Part shown: positions 12,101-24,100 of the stretch, one piece after another | How the letters are laid out: each line of letters starts with the position of its first letter | Numbering within the stretch: the stretch's first letter is position 1 | Source of the DNA: Marsupella aquatica | Taxonomy: Eukaryota > Marchantiophyta | Reading direction: 5' to 3' | DNA: 64,000 nt | Assembly: GCA_973895155.1 (NCBI GenBank) | Contig: OZ316895.1 | Span: 15,934,001 to 15,998,000, forward strand | Position numbers and translations under genes: made by a program | Notes under the pieces: model-generated | Told to the model about the DNA's origin: nothing | What the model saw: the letters and a program-made list of their open reading frames with translations, nothing else | Databases searched by the model: none

Positions 12101-13464
12101 TCAACCAACTCCGGGGTGCGAAGCTTATGTCATTCCACCAATATTATCAAAATGTGGTATCGCCAACAGGGCCTTCAACTTCAGTTTGAACACTCTTGCA
12201 ACAATGTCATCACGGTCGGCCGGGGTCTAGTAGGGATAGCAGTCCAATATGATTTCAGGCCATTCAAGATTGCAAGTAAATGTTATGAAAAGGTCTGGAG
12301 GCCCATACGTTCAAACAATAGCCATGGCATCCTGATAGGCCTGCATCATATGGCGTGCACTACCCCCATAGGTCAAAGGTAAAATATAAGTCCTACCCAC
12401 ATCACTTGCTCGTGTATCCCCTTCTTGAACTGCATCTTGTAGCCCTTGATACAACTTGGTCCTTAGCTTTTTCTGATTATTACGAATACAGGTGAGCCGT
12501 GTTTGGTCTATGCATGTTAGCAGACTTCCACATGGTTATACTCCTAAAACCATCCAACAAAGCAGTACACAAATGTTGGTGCTACTGCCTAGCTAGGATG
12601 TCACCCGCCTCCCAGGATCTCAAGGGCATACACAAGCTGTTGCACTTGAATCGTCCCTCTCAGCTAATTGGATCGAGTAAGGGATTCCTCAGGATGACAA
12701 GATGAAGCGGCACACCATATAAAGGAGACCCTCACGATTTAAGTCCAGTACTACAGGTAATCTACCCGGTAAAACAGATATGGATTTCTCTATCCTAGCT
12801 GAGACAGTGGGAAGGGGTCAAATTTTGGGAGACATAGGAGATTAGGAGACAACTTACATGTGGTGCCTTCAGAGAGTATCTCAACATACCGTCCGATCAA
12901 GATACAAGTACACAAGTGTCCCAAGAAACCTGTAACGATTGAAAGGCCATATCAGAAATAAACCATATACTAAGGCGAACATCATATTTTGAGTCTTAAA
13001 TCGAGGACCGACCATTTGTGCGTAGTATTGAAGTTGAGTCACCTTCTTAGAACCATTTCGTCCACCCCTGGCTCTTAGCTTGACGGCCACAATGACCCCA
13101 TCTTGGAATTCATGGCCAGCCAAGGGGATGTCGTAAGACCACCCGTCTGTCCGTGAGGGAAGAGTAAAACATAATGGAGGGGAGCATATGACCTATGCCA
13201 CTCAGAAATCCGTTGTAGGTCACCATCCATCTTCCTTAGAATTATGTCCCTCCCATGTGTTTCAATGTCCTCATGTCCGACCATTATCACACCAATTTCA
13301 TCTGTTGTTGGCTTATTATAGCGCCTGGGGTCTGTGTCTCGCTCTGCTATAATACATAGGGATACGTTCGGCACCTCGATGCCATCAATGCGGTTCCCTG
13401 CATTTTTGAAGACCCTCACATATGGATTGTATGTATGTAGCATCTCTTGCAAGGAAGCCAACAC
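9187..13464 (-). pseudogene. Helitron Rep/PIF1-like helicase, broken by deletion, frameshifts, stops and a MITE
   Basis: Order on the minus strand: an N-terminal segment (13464-13075, with DEIGVIMVGHED and RSYAPLHYVLLFPHGQTG); a Helitron_like_N segment at about 12390-12160 with PDLFITFTCNLEWPEIIL then ARVFKLKLKALLAIPHF; a part at 12039-11377 with MVHGPCG, DNRWVVPHSPYLS and the tyrosine motif AIKYLYKYYYKG; then a PIF1-type helicase with Walker A GPGGTGKT (about 10650), Walker B MWDEAPM (10474), AGDFQQVLPV, and the C-terminal MTISKAQGQTLEHVGL and HGQLYEAFSRV (about 9270). Stops and frame changes separate these blocks. The segment that should hold the HUH histidines, between the ARVFKLKL part and TPELVDQLVSAEIPN, is absent. 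A MITE at 10006-10250 splits the helicase. Confidence 0.9.
10006..10250. mobile_element. 245-bp MITE with GC-rich inverted ends inserted in the Helitron helicase
   Basis: The ends are inverted repeats: CTCGGGGGGGTCACT at 10006-10020 and the complementary AGTGACCCCCCCGAG at 10236-10250. A perfect 8-bp target duplication TTGAAAGT flanks it (9998-10005 and 10251-10258). Removing the element restores helicase homology. An 8-bp duplication fits hAT-type integration. A related element lies at 55647-55942. Confidence 0.93.
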
Positions 13465-14218
13465 CGCTAGCTTGATCCAATTGTGGCATCCTTTTCATCC
13501 TAGAACCCAAGAAAAAACCATAAGACAAAGCTTATTGCAAAGATCATGTAATATCACAAGAAATTGAGTTTAGAAAAGTTGTGCATGTTAATTACCTGTT
13601 CCCAATTTTGTCCGTCAAACTTCTTCACTTTTGTACCCTTGACACTTCCGGGATCTACACAATGGACTGACACGGCTATGCCATCACTGTTGTTTAAGAC
13701 ATTTTTATCGACTCAGACCCCACTCATTCCCATGTCACATCGTCAATACACGATCTAGATGTCGGAGTCACTCCTAAGTCGAGGAGCTTAGCGACTCCAA
13801 ACTATTCAGAGGAAACTGAAGCAAATAAGCATCTCCAAAATGAAAATGGTGAGATGGCCACTGATTCTATTTGCGATCGTTGCTTTTCCTGCACCATCAC
13901 CATCAAAATCAACAACGAGAATTCGTGCAGAGGTTGTGGCGCGGAGGAGCGCTCGTTACAGTTTGGATTGCGGGCGGGATGGATTGTAGTGGACGTTAAT
14001 TACTTAACTGTTTCTAGTGACAAGTGCTTACTTACTTTCGATTACACATTTAAATTTTTTTTCTCTTTTTAATTATTACTTAATGGTTATTGTTATTACT
14101 TAATGTTGTGCATTCTGTTATTTAGGGGTTGAAAAAATGGTTATTGTCTATCTCAACTTCAATAATTTGTTATCTAAAGGTAAATAATACGGTTAATTGT
14201 AAAACAAGTTTACATGAA
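13465..14218. other. AT-rich stretch beyond the Helitron coding remnant
   Basis: This may hold the Helitron 5' portion, but no TC-starting terminus or further coding block is recognised. A small inverted motif (GGAGTC near 13763 and GACTCC near 13793) is the only structure noted. Confidence 0.4.
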
Positions 14219-14387
14219 TTTTTACGGCATGGCGTCCCCAGTTTTACCAAAATCTTGTCGCAAACACGAATGTGGGCATAATTTCATTGTGGAGACCAAT
14301 TCGTTCCTGTTTGTTGCGGTTGTTGTTGATGTGGCACGTTGTGGTGCCAAGAATTTTGGAAGGGACCTCTAGTGGGGTCCGTAAATA
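14219..14387. repeat. Dispersed ~170-bp repeat, copy 1
   Basis: It begins TTTTTACGGCATGGCGTCCC and ends CTCTAGTGGGGTCCGTAAATA. The same framework recurs in the same orientation at 61751-61920, with GTTGCGGTTGTTGTTGATGT and AATTTTGGAAGGGACCTCTA shared. The family is not identified; no inverted ends or target duplication were found. Confidence 0.85.
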
Positions 14388-14619
14388 AATTCAATAAACT
14401 TAGAATGAACGTATGAAAAATAAAACTTTTTAATTGAGGAGGATAAAATTCATTTCTATAAAAAAATGAATAGTAACAAATGGAAACATTCAATAAATGT
14501 CAAAAGACAAAATGACAATGAAAGAGCTTTAGTTTGATTCTTAGCTTTAGGTTGAATTAACTAATATATTATCATGCCAACTTTGTCTAGGTATATGTTT
14601 GGCAGGACCTTTGCCAAAA

Positions 14620-15592
14620 ACAAATTTAAGTGATAGGCCCCTACTAAACTTTCGTTACAAACTAAGTCCCCCAAAAAATTGATCCTACAAACTAGGGCCC
14701 TTATATAGATTACAAACTAAGTTCCCCAAAAGATTGTTGCTACAAACTTGGCCCCTTACGTAAGTTCCGTACACATGGTTCTTATGTGGTGTCTAACTGC
14801 ATGGTCAACCTTACATTTCCCACTGCACTCCATCGAGCAGCGCATCATAGTCCATGCCACCGCATGTACCGATATGCTTGAAATCATAATGGATTGTCTC
14901 TTCACATGATTATAGAGTTTTAAGGGATCATCCGCCACTACATGATAGCAGGTTTGTATAGTATTTAGTCTCAACATTTCATCTAGTTCTTGCAGGCTAG
15001 TAAAATTTCCCCATTAGGATTGACTCCATGTTGTCTTTGTTTTGCACTTAGATAAATTTTGAATGTTGCAACAAGGGTAAACAGCCAAAAATAAATGATC
15101 ATTGGGTCCCTCCATACTTACACAAATTTGGGGTCTAGATGTGATAAGACAATATCCATGTTGCCTTTGTTCCACACTTGGACAATTTTTGAATGTTGTT
15201 GAGGGCCAATGGCCAAAAGTAGAGGATTCATTCAATATTGTCTTAGAGAAAAGAACAAAGCCAAATGTCAAAACGTCATGCAAACCCTATGCGTAAAGTT
15301 GCATGAAGCAACCGTCCTAAAGACGGACCGTATGGTAGAAATTCAAACCTGAAGACATGACCATGTCTTCACTTAGGAACTCGCAGTTTGCGCGATGGCG
15401 GCCATTACTCTACAGTTCCCCTAATGGTATAGTTTGTCATTTAGCATGGTTTGACTATAAACTTTGCATTAGCTCATATTGGTGATACTATCAAGCTAAA
15501 ACTCCTTATAGGAACTTCACAAGAACATTTGACACTAAGGGGGCCTATTTTGTTTCAAAATCATTTCGTACGAGCCTATCACTTAAATTTGT
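14620..15592. repeat. Stretch bounded by 19-bp inverted arms, with an internal duplication
   Basis: ACAAATTTAAGTGATAGGC at 14620-14638 is exactly inverted at 15574-15592, with weaker similarity outside the arms (TTGGCAGG/CCTGCCAA). Inside, a ~43-bp segment CCATGTTG(T/C)CTTTGTT... ending TTTTGAATGTTG occurs at about 15027 and 15157. It could be a decayed non-autonomous DNA transposon, but no target duplication was seen. Confidence 0.5.
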
Positions 15593-15599
15593 TTGGCAG

Positions 15600-16285
15600 G
15601 GGTCCCATCAAGCATAAACCTCCAACTTTGTCGTATGTTTACAAACTTGACAAGAAGGAACAAAATCTAGCCTTCCAAAGTTTTATTTGTCACTATTGGA
15701 TTGTGTGGAGTGGGTGCCCAAAAGAAGTCTATTATCTTGGGTGAGGGGCTATGTACAATAGGCTACTATGGGGTATTAAGCCATCGTGCGTGTAGATATC
15801 TACCATATCTTATCTATCCTGCCAAAAAGATGGGATTGATCATTCATTTACAAATTGATAAAAAAGCTAGTAAGAACCAATCCTGACCCTTCATCAAAAC
15901 ATTGTTATTCTGTCATCATCAGATCTATCCATACGCCTCATATAAAATAAATGTCTAGTGCCCAAGCTTCCCTTTAGCCTGCCCTCATCTCCCCAAGATC
16001 AAAAACGTAATCAAATATATATATAGATATATTATTTGAATTATTTTTGTAAAACTTGAAAAAGCATTTTGAATATATAGTAGAATATAGAAATATATAT
16101 TTCTCCACAAATTTGAAACTTTTGGTTAACTCTTGTCGCTTGATTGTGCTTGGACTCTATGATGCAATGGCCACTATCTTGCGTCTCCAATCGTATGTGC
16201 AATGCATGGGTTATTGAACACAAGCACATTACTGTATGATTGGGATAACACATAACATGCCTCAACAACTACATCGCAAAACAAA
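15600..16285. other. AT-rich non-genic stretch
   Basis: No domain-bearing frame is visible. It contains an AT microsatellite-like tract around 16013-16032. Confidence 0.4.
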
Positions 16286-16289
16286 TATA

Positions 16290-16830
16290 TTTTGCCTCAC
16301 CTTGACAACTTTGTGACTTGCCTTGACACTTTTTTCTAATCTTTATGTAATTATTTATTCTTCCTCAACATCTTTATCTTCCTTTGACATCGTTTTCAAT
16401 CTCATGTTGCCATTTTTTATCACACTTACATCGTCATCTCACCATGACATGTTTTTCTAACCCTTGACATATTTTCTCTCCTTCGCATCTTTTTCTTTCC
16501 TCAACATCTTTTCTTATTTGGTTTGATATCTTTTCCTCTCGACATCATTTCTCACTTTGACCTCGACCTCGACATCTTATTTTTTTTCTCATCTCGCCAT
16601 CTTTTTCTCACCTTAACATCTTTATTTCACCACAATATCTTTCCCCCACCCTTGAGCTTTGACATCGTCTCTCTCATTGACATATCTTCCTTGTCTTTAC
16701 ATTTTTTCTCTCCTCGTCAAATTTTTCTCACCTAAACTTCTTTTCCTCACCTCGACATATATTTCTCTCATCAACATCGATCTTTTCACTGGAGCGACAA
16801 CCTTTCCTCACCTCGGTATGTTTCTTCACC
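16290..16830. repeat. Pyrimidine-rich degenerate minisatellite
   Basis: Many diverged units on the theme CCTCACCTCGACATCTTTTT. Its reverse complement resembles the minisatellite at the Helitron 3' end (8751-9070), so it may be a second Helitron remnant in opposite orientation. No terminal hairpin with CTAG was found here. Confidence 0.7.
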
Positions 16831-17210
16831 ATCCTCAATGCGAATTGTCATGACGAGATGATTCACCCTTGCATGTACAAATGCTTTGTTTTGTCCTAAT
16901 CTAAACTTTACTTATATTTATCTCCCATCTTACTTTCTTTGTTGCCCAACATATTCTTTGTTAGCATTGAGTTCTCTGTTTTTCTCCAATAGATCTTTTT
17001 GCTTTCCCAGTTTCCAGGATTCATTTTCTTTGCAACCCATTTGCACTGGATTTTCTCCGACAACCCTTTGTGTCAACCCAAAATGTTTCACAATCATGTC
17101 ACTTTGCTCCAACTTAGGTGTTTGTTTTCTTTCCTTAGGAAGGGTAGTGGGAGATGGAGGTGGGAGTTAAATGGACAAAAGGACTGTGGGGAAAAGAAAA
17201 TAACAAGGGG

Positions 17211-17553
17211 TGTTGAGCATAGACGACAATCGCAACGGCAAGCCCATGAATCATCCAACGCACAAGAACCGACACAGAGAGATACATGGTTCACCTCCAC
17301 ATGAGGCTACGTCCACGAGAACACACGAGAGCTTTACTGCACTCTAGGCCGACCGGCCATACCAAGCATCCACAGCGCAAGCTCTCCCTATCTCTCAACT
17401 AGCTCCGTAACAATGAACCTGAGTTCCCAGTCTCCAAGAACACCGCTTGGGTACAGAGTGTGCACAACATGACTAACCTAACCAAGTCTACTACTAAGGT
17501 TAGCCTTAACTATGATACAACCGTTACTCTAGACATAAGAGTAAATCCTAACA
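17211..17553 (-). mobile_element. Solo LTR with perfect 5-bp target duplication
   Basis: On the plus strand it starts TGTTGAGCATAG and ends AATCCTAACA, so on the minus strand it begins TGTTAGGATT, a normal LTR start. AGGGG flanks both sides (17206-17210 and 17554-17558). It shares a long, nearly identical block with the LTR at 54602-54942, including GGTTCACCTCCACATGAGGC. No internal retroelement sequence adjoins it, which is the outcome of LTR-LTR recombination. Confidence 0.92.
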
Positions 17554-17558
17554 AGGGG

Positions 17559-18979
17559 GACCCTAGTCCATCTACCTGTTTGCTTGCATCCATATACCTT
17601 GCACTTCACTGTGCCCTTGCTCTCTCAAACAACATCATATTCACAACACCAACACCAATAAAAATGATGACAACATTGTGCCACCAATAACCATGCACCC
17701 AAGAAACAAGAATAACAATTTTGTAACCACAACATGACTACACAGATTACAAGTTGGGAATGACAACACATCTGTAGTAATTAAAGCCTGGATGCAACGA
17801 CAATGTACCCAGTTAAAATTGACTGCAACGATAACGTACCCAATTGAAACAAAATTGACCTTCACAACCACGACACAACTGTAGTGAAAACCCAACCACA
17901 AGCACAACACAATCGGGAACACAATTGCAATGAAATTATGCAATACATGGGACGGTGTTGGGCTCAAAGCTTCACCTTGCCTCCACAACAAGTATTAATT
18001 TTCCTTTGATGATTTCTGCAACAATGTATTTGCTTTGAAACAACATCTTTTACGCAGTGACATCTTTTGCAAAGTTATTTATCTTTTATGTAACATTTTT
18101 TTGCATCAACATATTTCACGAAACAACATCTTTTACGCAAAGACATGTTTTATGCAATGACTTCTCTTTTCAACAACAATTTAAAGATGTAACAACAGCT
18201 TCTATGCGACGCATGAGTATTAAGTTATCCAGAGTATAACAAAAGAAAAACAATGACACTCTATCCCAATTCAAGTAAAGATGAAAATTCTATACTGTGG
18301 TGCAAAGAGATGTCCTAACTAAATTTAATGTTCAATTTATTCATGGAGTGAGGTTAGGTCCAATAGTGTAAATCACCTCAAATATTCTATTATTTGTTGT
18401 TATAAAAATGTGAAGCAACATAGGGAAAAGTTTATAGGTAATTATAAAATCAGGAGTAAAGCGATAGAGCTTCAAACGATGCAAAACTCCAAACTATATG
18501 CTAAAAGTTTAAAGTCATATAGCCCATGTGTTATGCATTGAGAATGTGCACAAACCACACAAGGCACCAAAAACTACTCCTAAAACATAAAATATAGTAT
18601 ACATTCTTCAACTGTGTGAATTGAAGAGATGCACAAAACCAAAATGAAGCATTGAGTATACACACAGGTGTACTGATAATACAACTTCCATGACACATCG
18701 ACCTTGGACCCACAGGCCTCCACAACATTTGTAATTTATTTGTCTTTGTCACATTTAGGTCTACTTGAGAAAGCAGTTTGTGTGAATTGTTAGGATGAAT
18801 GTGGGAGCAAGTGTTATTTTGATGTTTTGCTCAAAATAAGAAACGCCCACAGTCAAAGGCAAAATAAATAAACTTATGACAAGAGTTGGGTTTAGGCCAA
18901 CACACAATTTTTGAGTATATGCTCAATTCAGTGCGCGAATTCAAATGGCAATATGGTAATATAGCCAGTACCTTGTGCC
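17559..18979. other. AT-rich non-genic stretch
   Basis: No gene recognised. About 18020-18190 has loosely repeated AACAACATCTTTTACGCA-type units. Open frames here have no domain signals. Confidence 0.45.
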
Positions 18980-19309
18980 TACATTGTTCACTATAATTAG
19001 TGTTATGCAAGAATTAATGTTAGTATAAAATTAGTGTTACTAACTCAAAATTGTGCTAACGCTAATTCTTGCATAACATTAATTGTAGGTACAGGTATTT
19101 AGTGTTACTTGGACCAAAATTAGCGTTACTAACAATTTTGATCCAAGTAACACTCATTTTTGTGGGTTTTCAAAACAATTTTTTTCCACTTTATTTTAAA
19201 TTTCTTGTAAAAAATGAATGATCTTGAGTCCAAAGTAACAAACTTAAAGCCCCGATGGACACAAACCTTTGCATAAACGCCAGGATGGACAGACACAACC
19301 TGCATGGAC

Positions 19310-20222
19310 ACAACGTAAACTCAGAACTTTGCTTGTATAGCACACTATGGCAAAAGTGACCTGTAACGAGTGTTGTGACCGGGACCAGGAGGTTTCCGTC
19401 GGTACTCCCGGTAGTCTGTCCATGACATTGGTTTTCCTTCCTGCAACAACGAGCACAGGGCGACATTGACATTAAGCGCGGTAAGCTACAGAACATCTCT
19501 ACTAGGGTTCTTCCATTTTCTGCATTCGGCACCCTTCGTGCTATGATTGCTTGCCAATGTCGAAGATGATTTGAATCGATTCAGTTTGCTTCTCCTTGTG
19601 GTCTGTTTGCTCGAAATTGCAAGACAGATGCTAACTTTGGGAGCTGATCAAGCCGCCCCCTTTGTAGCTGAACTTTGCTGCAGGTGTTCACAGCTGAACG
19701 TCGCATCTGAAGGTCTCAACTAATCTCAGCTGAAGTCCGAAGCAGCTCAATCTTATGGGTCAAGGTTGCTGCTCAAGGTCGTAGCTCTTTTCGCAGCAGC
19801 TCATGTTTGCAGCTTCAATTTCGCCCAGAGTTCAGCAGCGAATCGCCCCCGACTGTAGTTCAGATTTGGCCTGCAGATGTCAATCACAGCTCTATTTTGC
19901 AGCAACTCATGGCTGGTAGCAACCCCTGAATCGCAGCTTCAGTTCAGCCGGGAGGGAGTTCAGCAGCTCTTTGATGTAGTCGTTCAGCAGCTTGATGCTG
20001 CTAGAATGAGTTGAGCACTTTAGCCGGTTCAGGGCAGTAGTTCAGTTGGGAGTTCGCACCTCATTTTTGCAACCACCCTCTAGTTTGCAGCTGAATTTCA
20101 TGAGCTGATCGCCTCCAACTCAAGTTCAAACCTAAGTACATTGCGCAGCCAGGTGTTTGCTATCCCAATCAGGTTCCTAAACAACTGTATCACTTCGCTT
20201 CACCCGAGGGATAGCGGCCCTT
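19310..20222. other. Left internal arm of the MULE-like element, rich in TGCAGC motifs
   Basis: GC-richer than its surroundings, with many GCAGCTC, TTGCAGC and CAGCAG words. A similarly composed stretch occurs near the right end (about 41960-42330). No coding domain is seen. It ends at the CACTA insertion point with the CTT target triplet at 20220-20222. Confidence 0.5.
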
Positions 20223-20589
20223 CACTAGAAGAAAACAGGGCCCTTTATGACCAATCACCCAATGACAGAGATGAATAAATGACCAAAAGTTTTAATGACA
20301 CAAAAAGAATGACGGGGGAATGACTGTCCACAATGACCAATAGACTGAAATGACAAAATGTTAATTTTTTCGTCATTTTGTATAATGTCTATAATGACTG
20401 ATGCGACCAAAATGACCCAATTTCCCTAAATGGTCAATTTAGACACATGTCTTAAATGACACAATTAATAACAACAATGATAAATCAGTGTTTAGCAACA
20501 TTATAGTCACTCTGGACAATGACTGAAATGACCAAAAATCTATTTGCATCATTTTGGACAACGGTGATAAATGACAAAAAATGTATTAT

Positions 20590-21130
20590 CGTCATTTTAA
20601 CCAACGGTGTTAAATGACAAAATTTAGGGTCAATCTGAAAATGAGAATATATCAGTGTTTACAACAACATATTGTCATTATGGACTTCTGCCATAAATGA
20701 CTAACTCTAGGGTCAATCTTGAAATTAGGACATATTAGTGTTTACAAGAACATACCGTCATTATGGACTTCTCTCATAAATGACAAAATTTAGGGTCAAT
20801 CTGAAAATGAGAATATATCAGTGTTTACACAACATATTGTCATTATGGACTTCTGCCATAAATGACTAACTCTAGGGTCAATCTTGAAATTAGGACATAT
20901 CAGTGTTTACAAGAACATACCGTCATTATGGACTTTTCTCATAAATGACTAACTCCACAGTCAATCTTGAAATTAGGATATATCGGTGTTTTCAACAACA
21001 TACTGTCATTATGGACTTGTCGCATAAATGACTAAATATAGGGCAATCTAAAAATCAGGATATATCAATGTTTACAATAACATACAGTCATTATGGACTT
21101 ATTACATAAATGACTACTTATAGAGTCATT
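20590..21130. repeat. CACTA 5' subterminal repeats, period about 83 bp
   Basis: GTCATTATGGACTT recurs at about 20674, 20757, 20840, 20922, 21004 and 21088. Each is followed by CATAAATGAC and a segment with ATATCAGTGTTTACA. These are plausible binding sites for the TNPA-like protein, by analogy with En/Spm. Confidence 0.88.
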
Positions 21131-21199
21131 AAAGAACCCAAGAGATATGAAGATTAAAATACTCAATAGTCATTCCAGACACCTATCATAATTGTAGAG

Positions 21200-24100
21200 T
21201 CATACACCTTTGGAGTGATTTTCCAGAAGTGTCATCATATATGGATGCGCGCATACTATCGTATCCATGGGGCAAATGAAACCTTTTTGTCTCTCCAAGA
21301 AGTAGGGCAATACCAATGGAAGGTTGTCATGCTTTGTTGTAATTGTGTCATGTTTGTGCCGGTGTTTGGACGGGGAATATTTTAATTTGCAAATAAATGC
21401 ATGCATACCATCACATCCAAAGGCAAATAAAAGTTGTTTTTTGGTTCTCCAAGAGGTAGTGCTGCCCCAATGGAATGGGCAGGGGAGTAATGCTTCTCAG
21501 TATGGTGTGGGTGCATTCTCAGTATGGTGTGGGTGCAGGTTTAGGGAAGAGGAATATTCCAACCTTGCAAGGAATCTAAAGCTAGCTCTCTTTGGAGGTA
21601 CTAGGGCCTTTATTGGGTCATATGTGAGCAATGGCCCGTCATAAATGCCAATGACTAAAAGTAGGGTCATTAAAATTGTCATATGGAGAGTCATATCAGT
21701 CTAATGACTGGATTTGTGGTCATTTGAGGGGTCCCTTATGTAGTCATTAAGGAAAAGCACAAATGACCATTTTGGGGCTAGGGGCTTGAGGTGGGCCCTA
21801 GAGTGCCATGGGCCCCACATAGAGGTGAGAACCCCTCCACTAGGTGCGGGACACTATACTCATCATTGTCCAACCACTAGTTGCGACATAAACACTTTGG
21901 GCACATGTTTTTGTGTTTCCTTAAGGCATGATGCACCTTTGGGGAAATCACTCCCAAGTCGTACGACTTTGGAGTGATTTGCCAAAAGTGCAACCATGGA
22001 TGTATACCATCACATCCAAAGGCAAATAAAACCTGTTTTTTGGTTCTCCAAGAGGTAGTGCTGCACGAATGGAATGGGCAGGGGAGTCGTGCTTCTTAGC
22101 ATGGTGTGGCTGTGGGATTAGGGTTTGGGAATATTCCAACCTTGCAAGGAATCTAAAGCTGGCTCTCTTTGGAGGTACTAGGGCCTTTATTGGGTCATAT
22201 GTGAGCAATGGCCCGTCATAAATGCCAATTACTACAAGAAAGGTCATTAAAATGGTCACATTGGATGTCATATAAGTGGAATGACCTGAATTATTGTCAT
22301 TTGAGGGGTCCCTCATGCAGTCATTAAGGAAAAACACAAATGACCAGTTTGGGGCTAGGGGCTGGAGGTGCGCCCTAGAGTGCCATGGGGCCCCACATAG
22401 AGGTGAGAACCCCTCCACGAGGTGCGGGACACTATACTCATCATTGTCCAACCACTAGTTGCGACATAAACACTTTGGACACATGTTTTTGTGTTTCCTT
22501 AAGGCATGATGCACCTTTGGGGAAATCACTCCCAAGTCGTACGACTTTGGAGTGATTTTCCAAAAGTGTTGCCATGCATGCACACCATCACATACAAAGG
22601 CAAATAAAAGTTGTTTTTGGGTTCTCCAAGAGGTAGTGCTGCCCAAATGGAATGGGCAGGGGAGTCATGCTTTTAGGGTATGGTGTGGGTGCAGATTTAG
22701 GGAAGAGGAATATTCCAACCTTGCAAGGAATCTAAAGCTGGCTCTCTTTGGAGGTACTAGGGCCTTTATTGGGTCATATGTGAGCAATGGCCCGTCATAA
22801 ATGCCAATGACTAAAAGTAGGGTCATTAAAATTGTCATATGGAGAGTCATATCAGTCTAATGACTGGATTTGTGGTCATTTGAGGGGTCCCTTATGTAGT
22901 CATTAAGGAAAAGCACAAATGACCATTTTGGGGCTAGGGGCTTGAGGTGGGCCCTAGAGTGCCATGGGCCCCACATAGAGGTGAGAACCCCTCCATTGCG
23001 TGCGGGACACTATACTCATCATTGTCCAACCACTAGTTGCGACATAAACACCTTGGACACAAGTTTTTGTGTTTCCTTAAGGCATGATGCACCTTTGGGG
23101 AAATCACTCCCAAGTCGTACGACTTTGGAGTGATTTGCCAAAAGTGTTGCCATGCATGCACACCATCACATACAAAGGCAAATAAAAGTTGTTTTTGGGT
23201 TCTCCAAGAGGTGGTGCTGCACCAATGGAATGGGCAGGGGAGTCGTGCTTCCCTGTATGGTGTGGGTGCGGGTTTAGGGAAGAGGAATATTCCAACCTTG
23301 CAAGGAATCTAAAGTGGGCTCTCTTTGGAGGTACCAGGGCCTTTATTGGGTCATATGTGAGCAATGGACCGTCATAAATATCAATGACTAAAAGCAGGGT
23401 CATTAAAACTGTCATATGGAAAGTCATATCAGTCTAATGACTGGATTTGTGGTCATTTGAGGGGTCCCTTATGCAGTCATTAAGGAAAAGCACAAATGAC
23501 CAGTTTGGGGCTAGGGGCTGGAGGTGGGCCCTAGAGTGCCATGTGACCCCACATAGAGGTGAGAACCCCTCCATTGCGTGCGGGACACTATACTCATCAT
23601 TGTCCAACCACTAGTTGCGACATAAACACCTTGGACACATGTTTTTGCGTTTACTTAAGGCATGATGCACCTTTGGGGAAATCACTCCCAAGTCGTATGA
23701 CTTTGGAGTGATTTGCCAAAAGTGTCACCATGGATGCATACCACTATTCCAAACGCAAATGAAGCCCTTTTTTGTCTCTCCAAGAGGTAGCGCAACACCA
23801 ATGGAATGGGTGTGGTAGTGGTGCTTCCCTCTATGATGTGTCTGATGTTTAAAGGTATACGATTATTCCATTTTTGCAAGGAATGTAGAGCGGGCTCTCT
23901 CTGGCGGTGCTAGGACCTTCTTTGGGTCATTTTTTAACAGAGTCATGTCATAAGTGTCAATGACCACAAGTAGGGTCATTGAATTGGTCATATGGGATGT
24001 CATATAATTCAAATGACTGGACTTGTTGTCATTTGAGGGGTCTCTAGTGCAGTCATTGAAGACAAGCATGAATGACCAATTTGGAGCTAAGGGCTGGAGG

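Larger units (their letters stand above)
8725..13464 (-). mobile_element. Degenerate Helitron, minus orientation; 3' end found, 5' end not located
   Basis: Read on the minus strand, the element ends in CGTGCAACGCACG (stem CGTGC/GCACG), then GGGCATGGGG and the terminal CTAG at 8728-8725, followed by a T of the target. Hairpin plus CTRR next to T is the standard Helitron 3' end. Upstream on the minus strand lie a minisatellite and a broken Rep/helicase gene. The 5' TC end should lie at or beyond 13464 but no start could be fixed. The coding part is clearly dead, so any mobility would need to be in trans. Confidence 0.8.

Noticed and set aside
16013-16032. ATATATATAGAT considered as the 5' end of the minus-strand Helitron
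   Set aside because: The minus strand would read A then TCTATATATA, which is compatible, but low-complexity AT tracts match by chance and several unrelated repeats lie between it and the Rep gene.
21948-23427. Repeated open frames (about 60-170 codons) on both strands in the 578-bp array
   Set aside because: The same peptides recur in every unit, on opposite strands, without domains. They reflect the absence of stops in a repeat, not genes.
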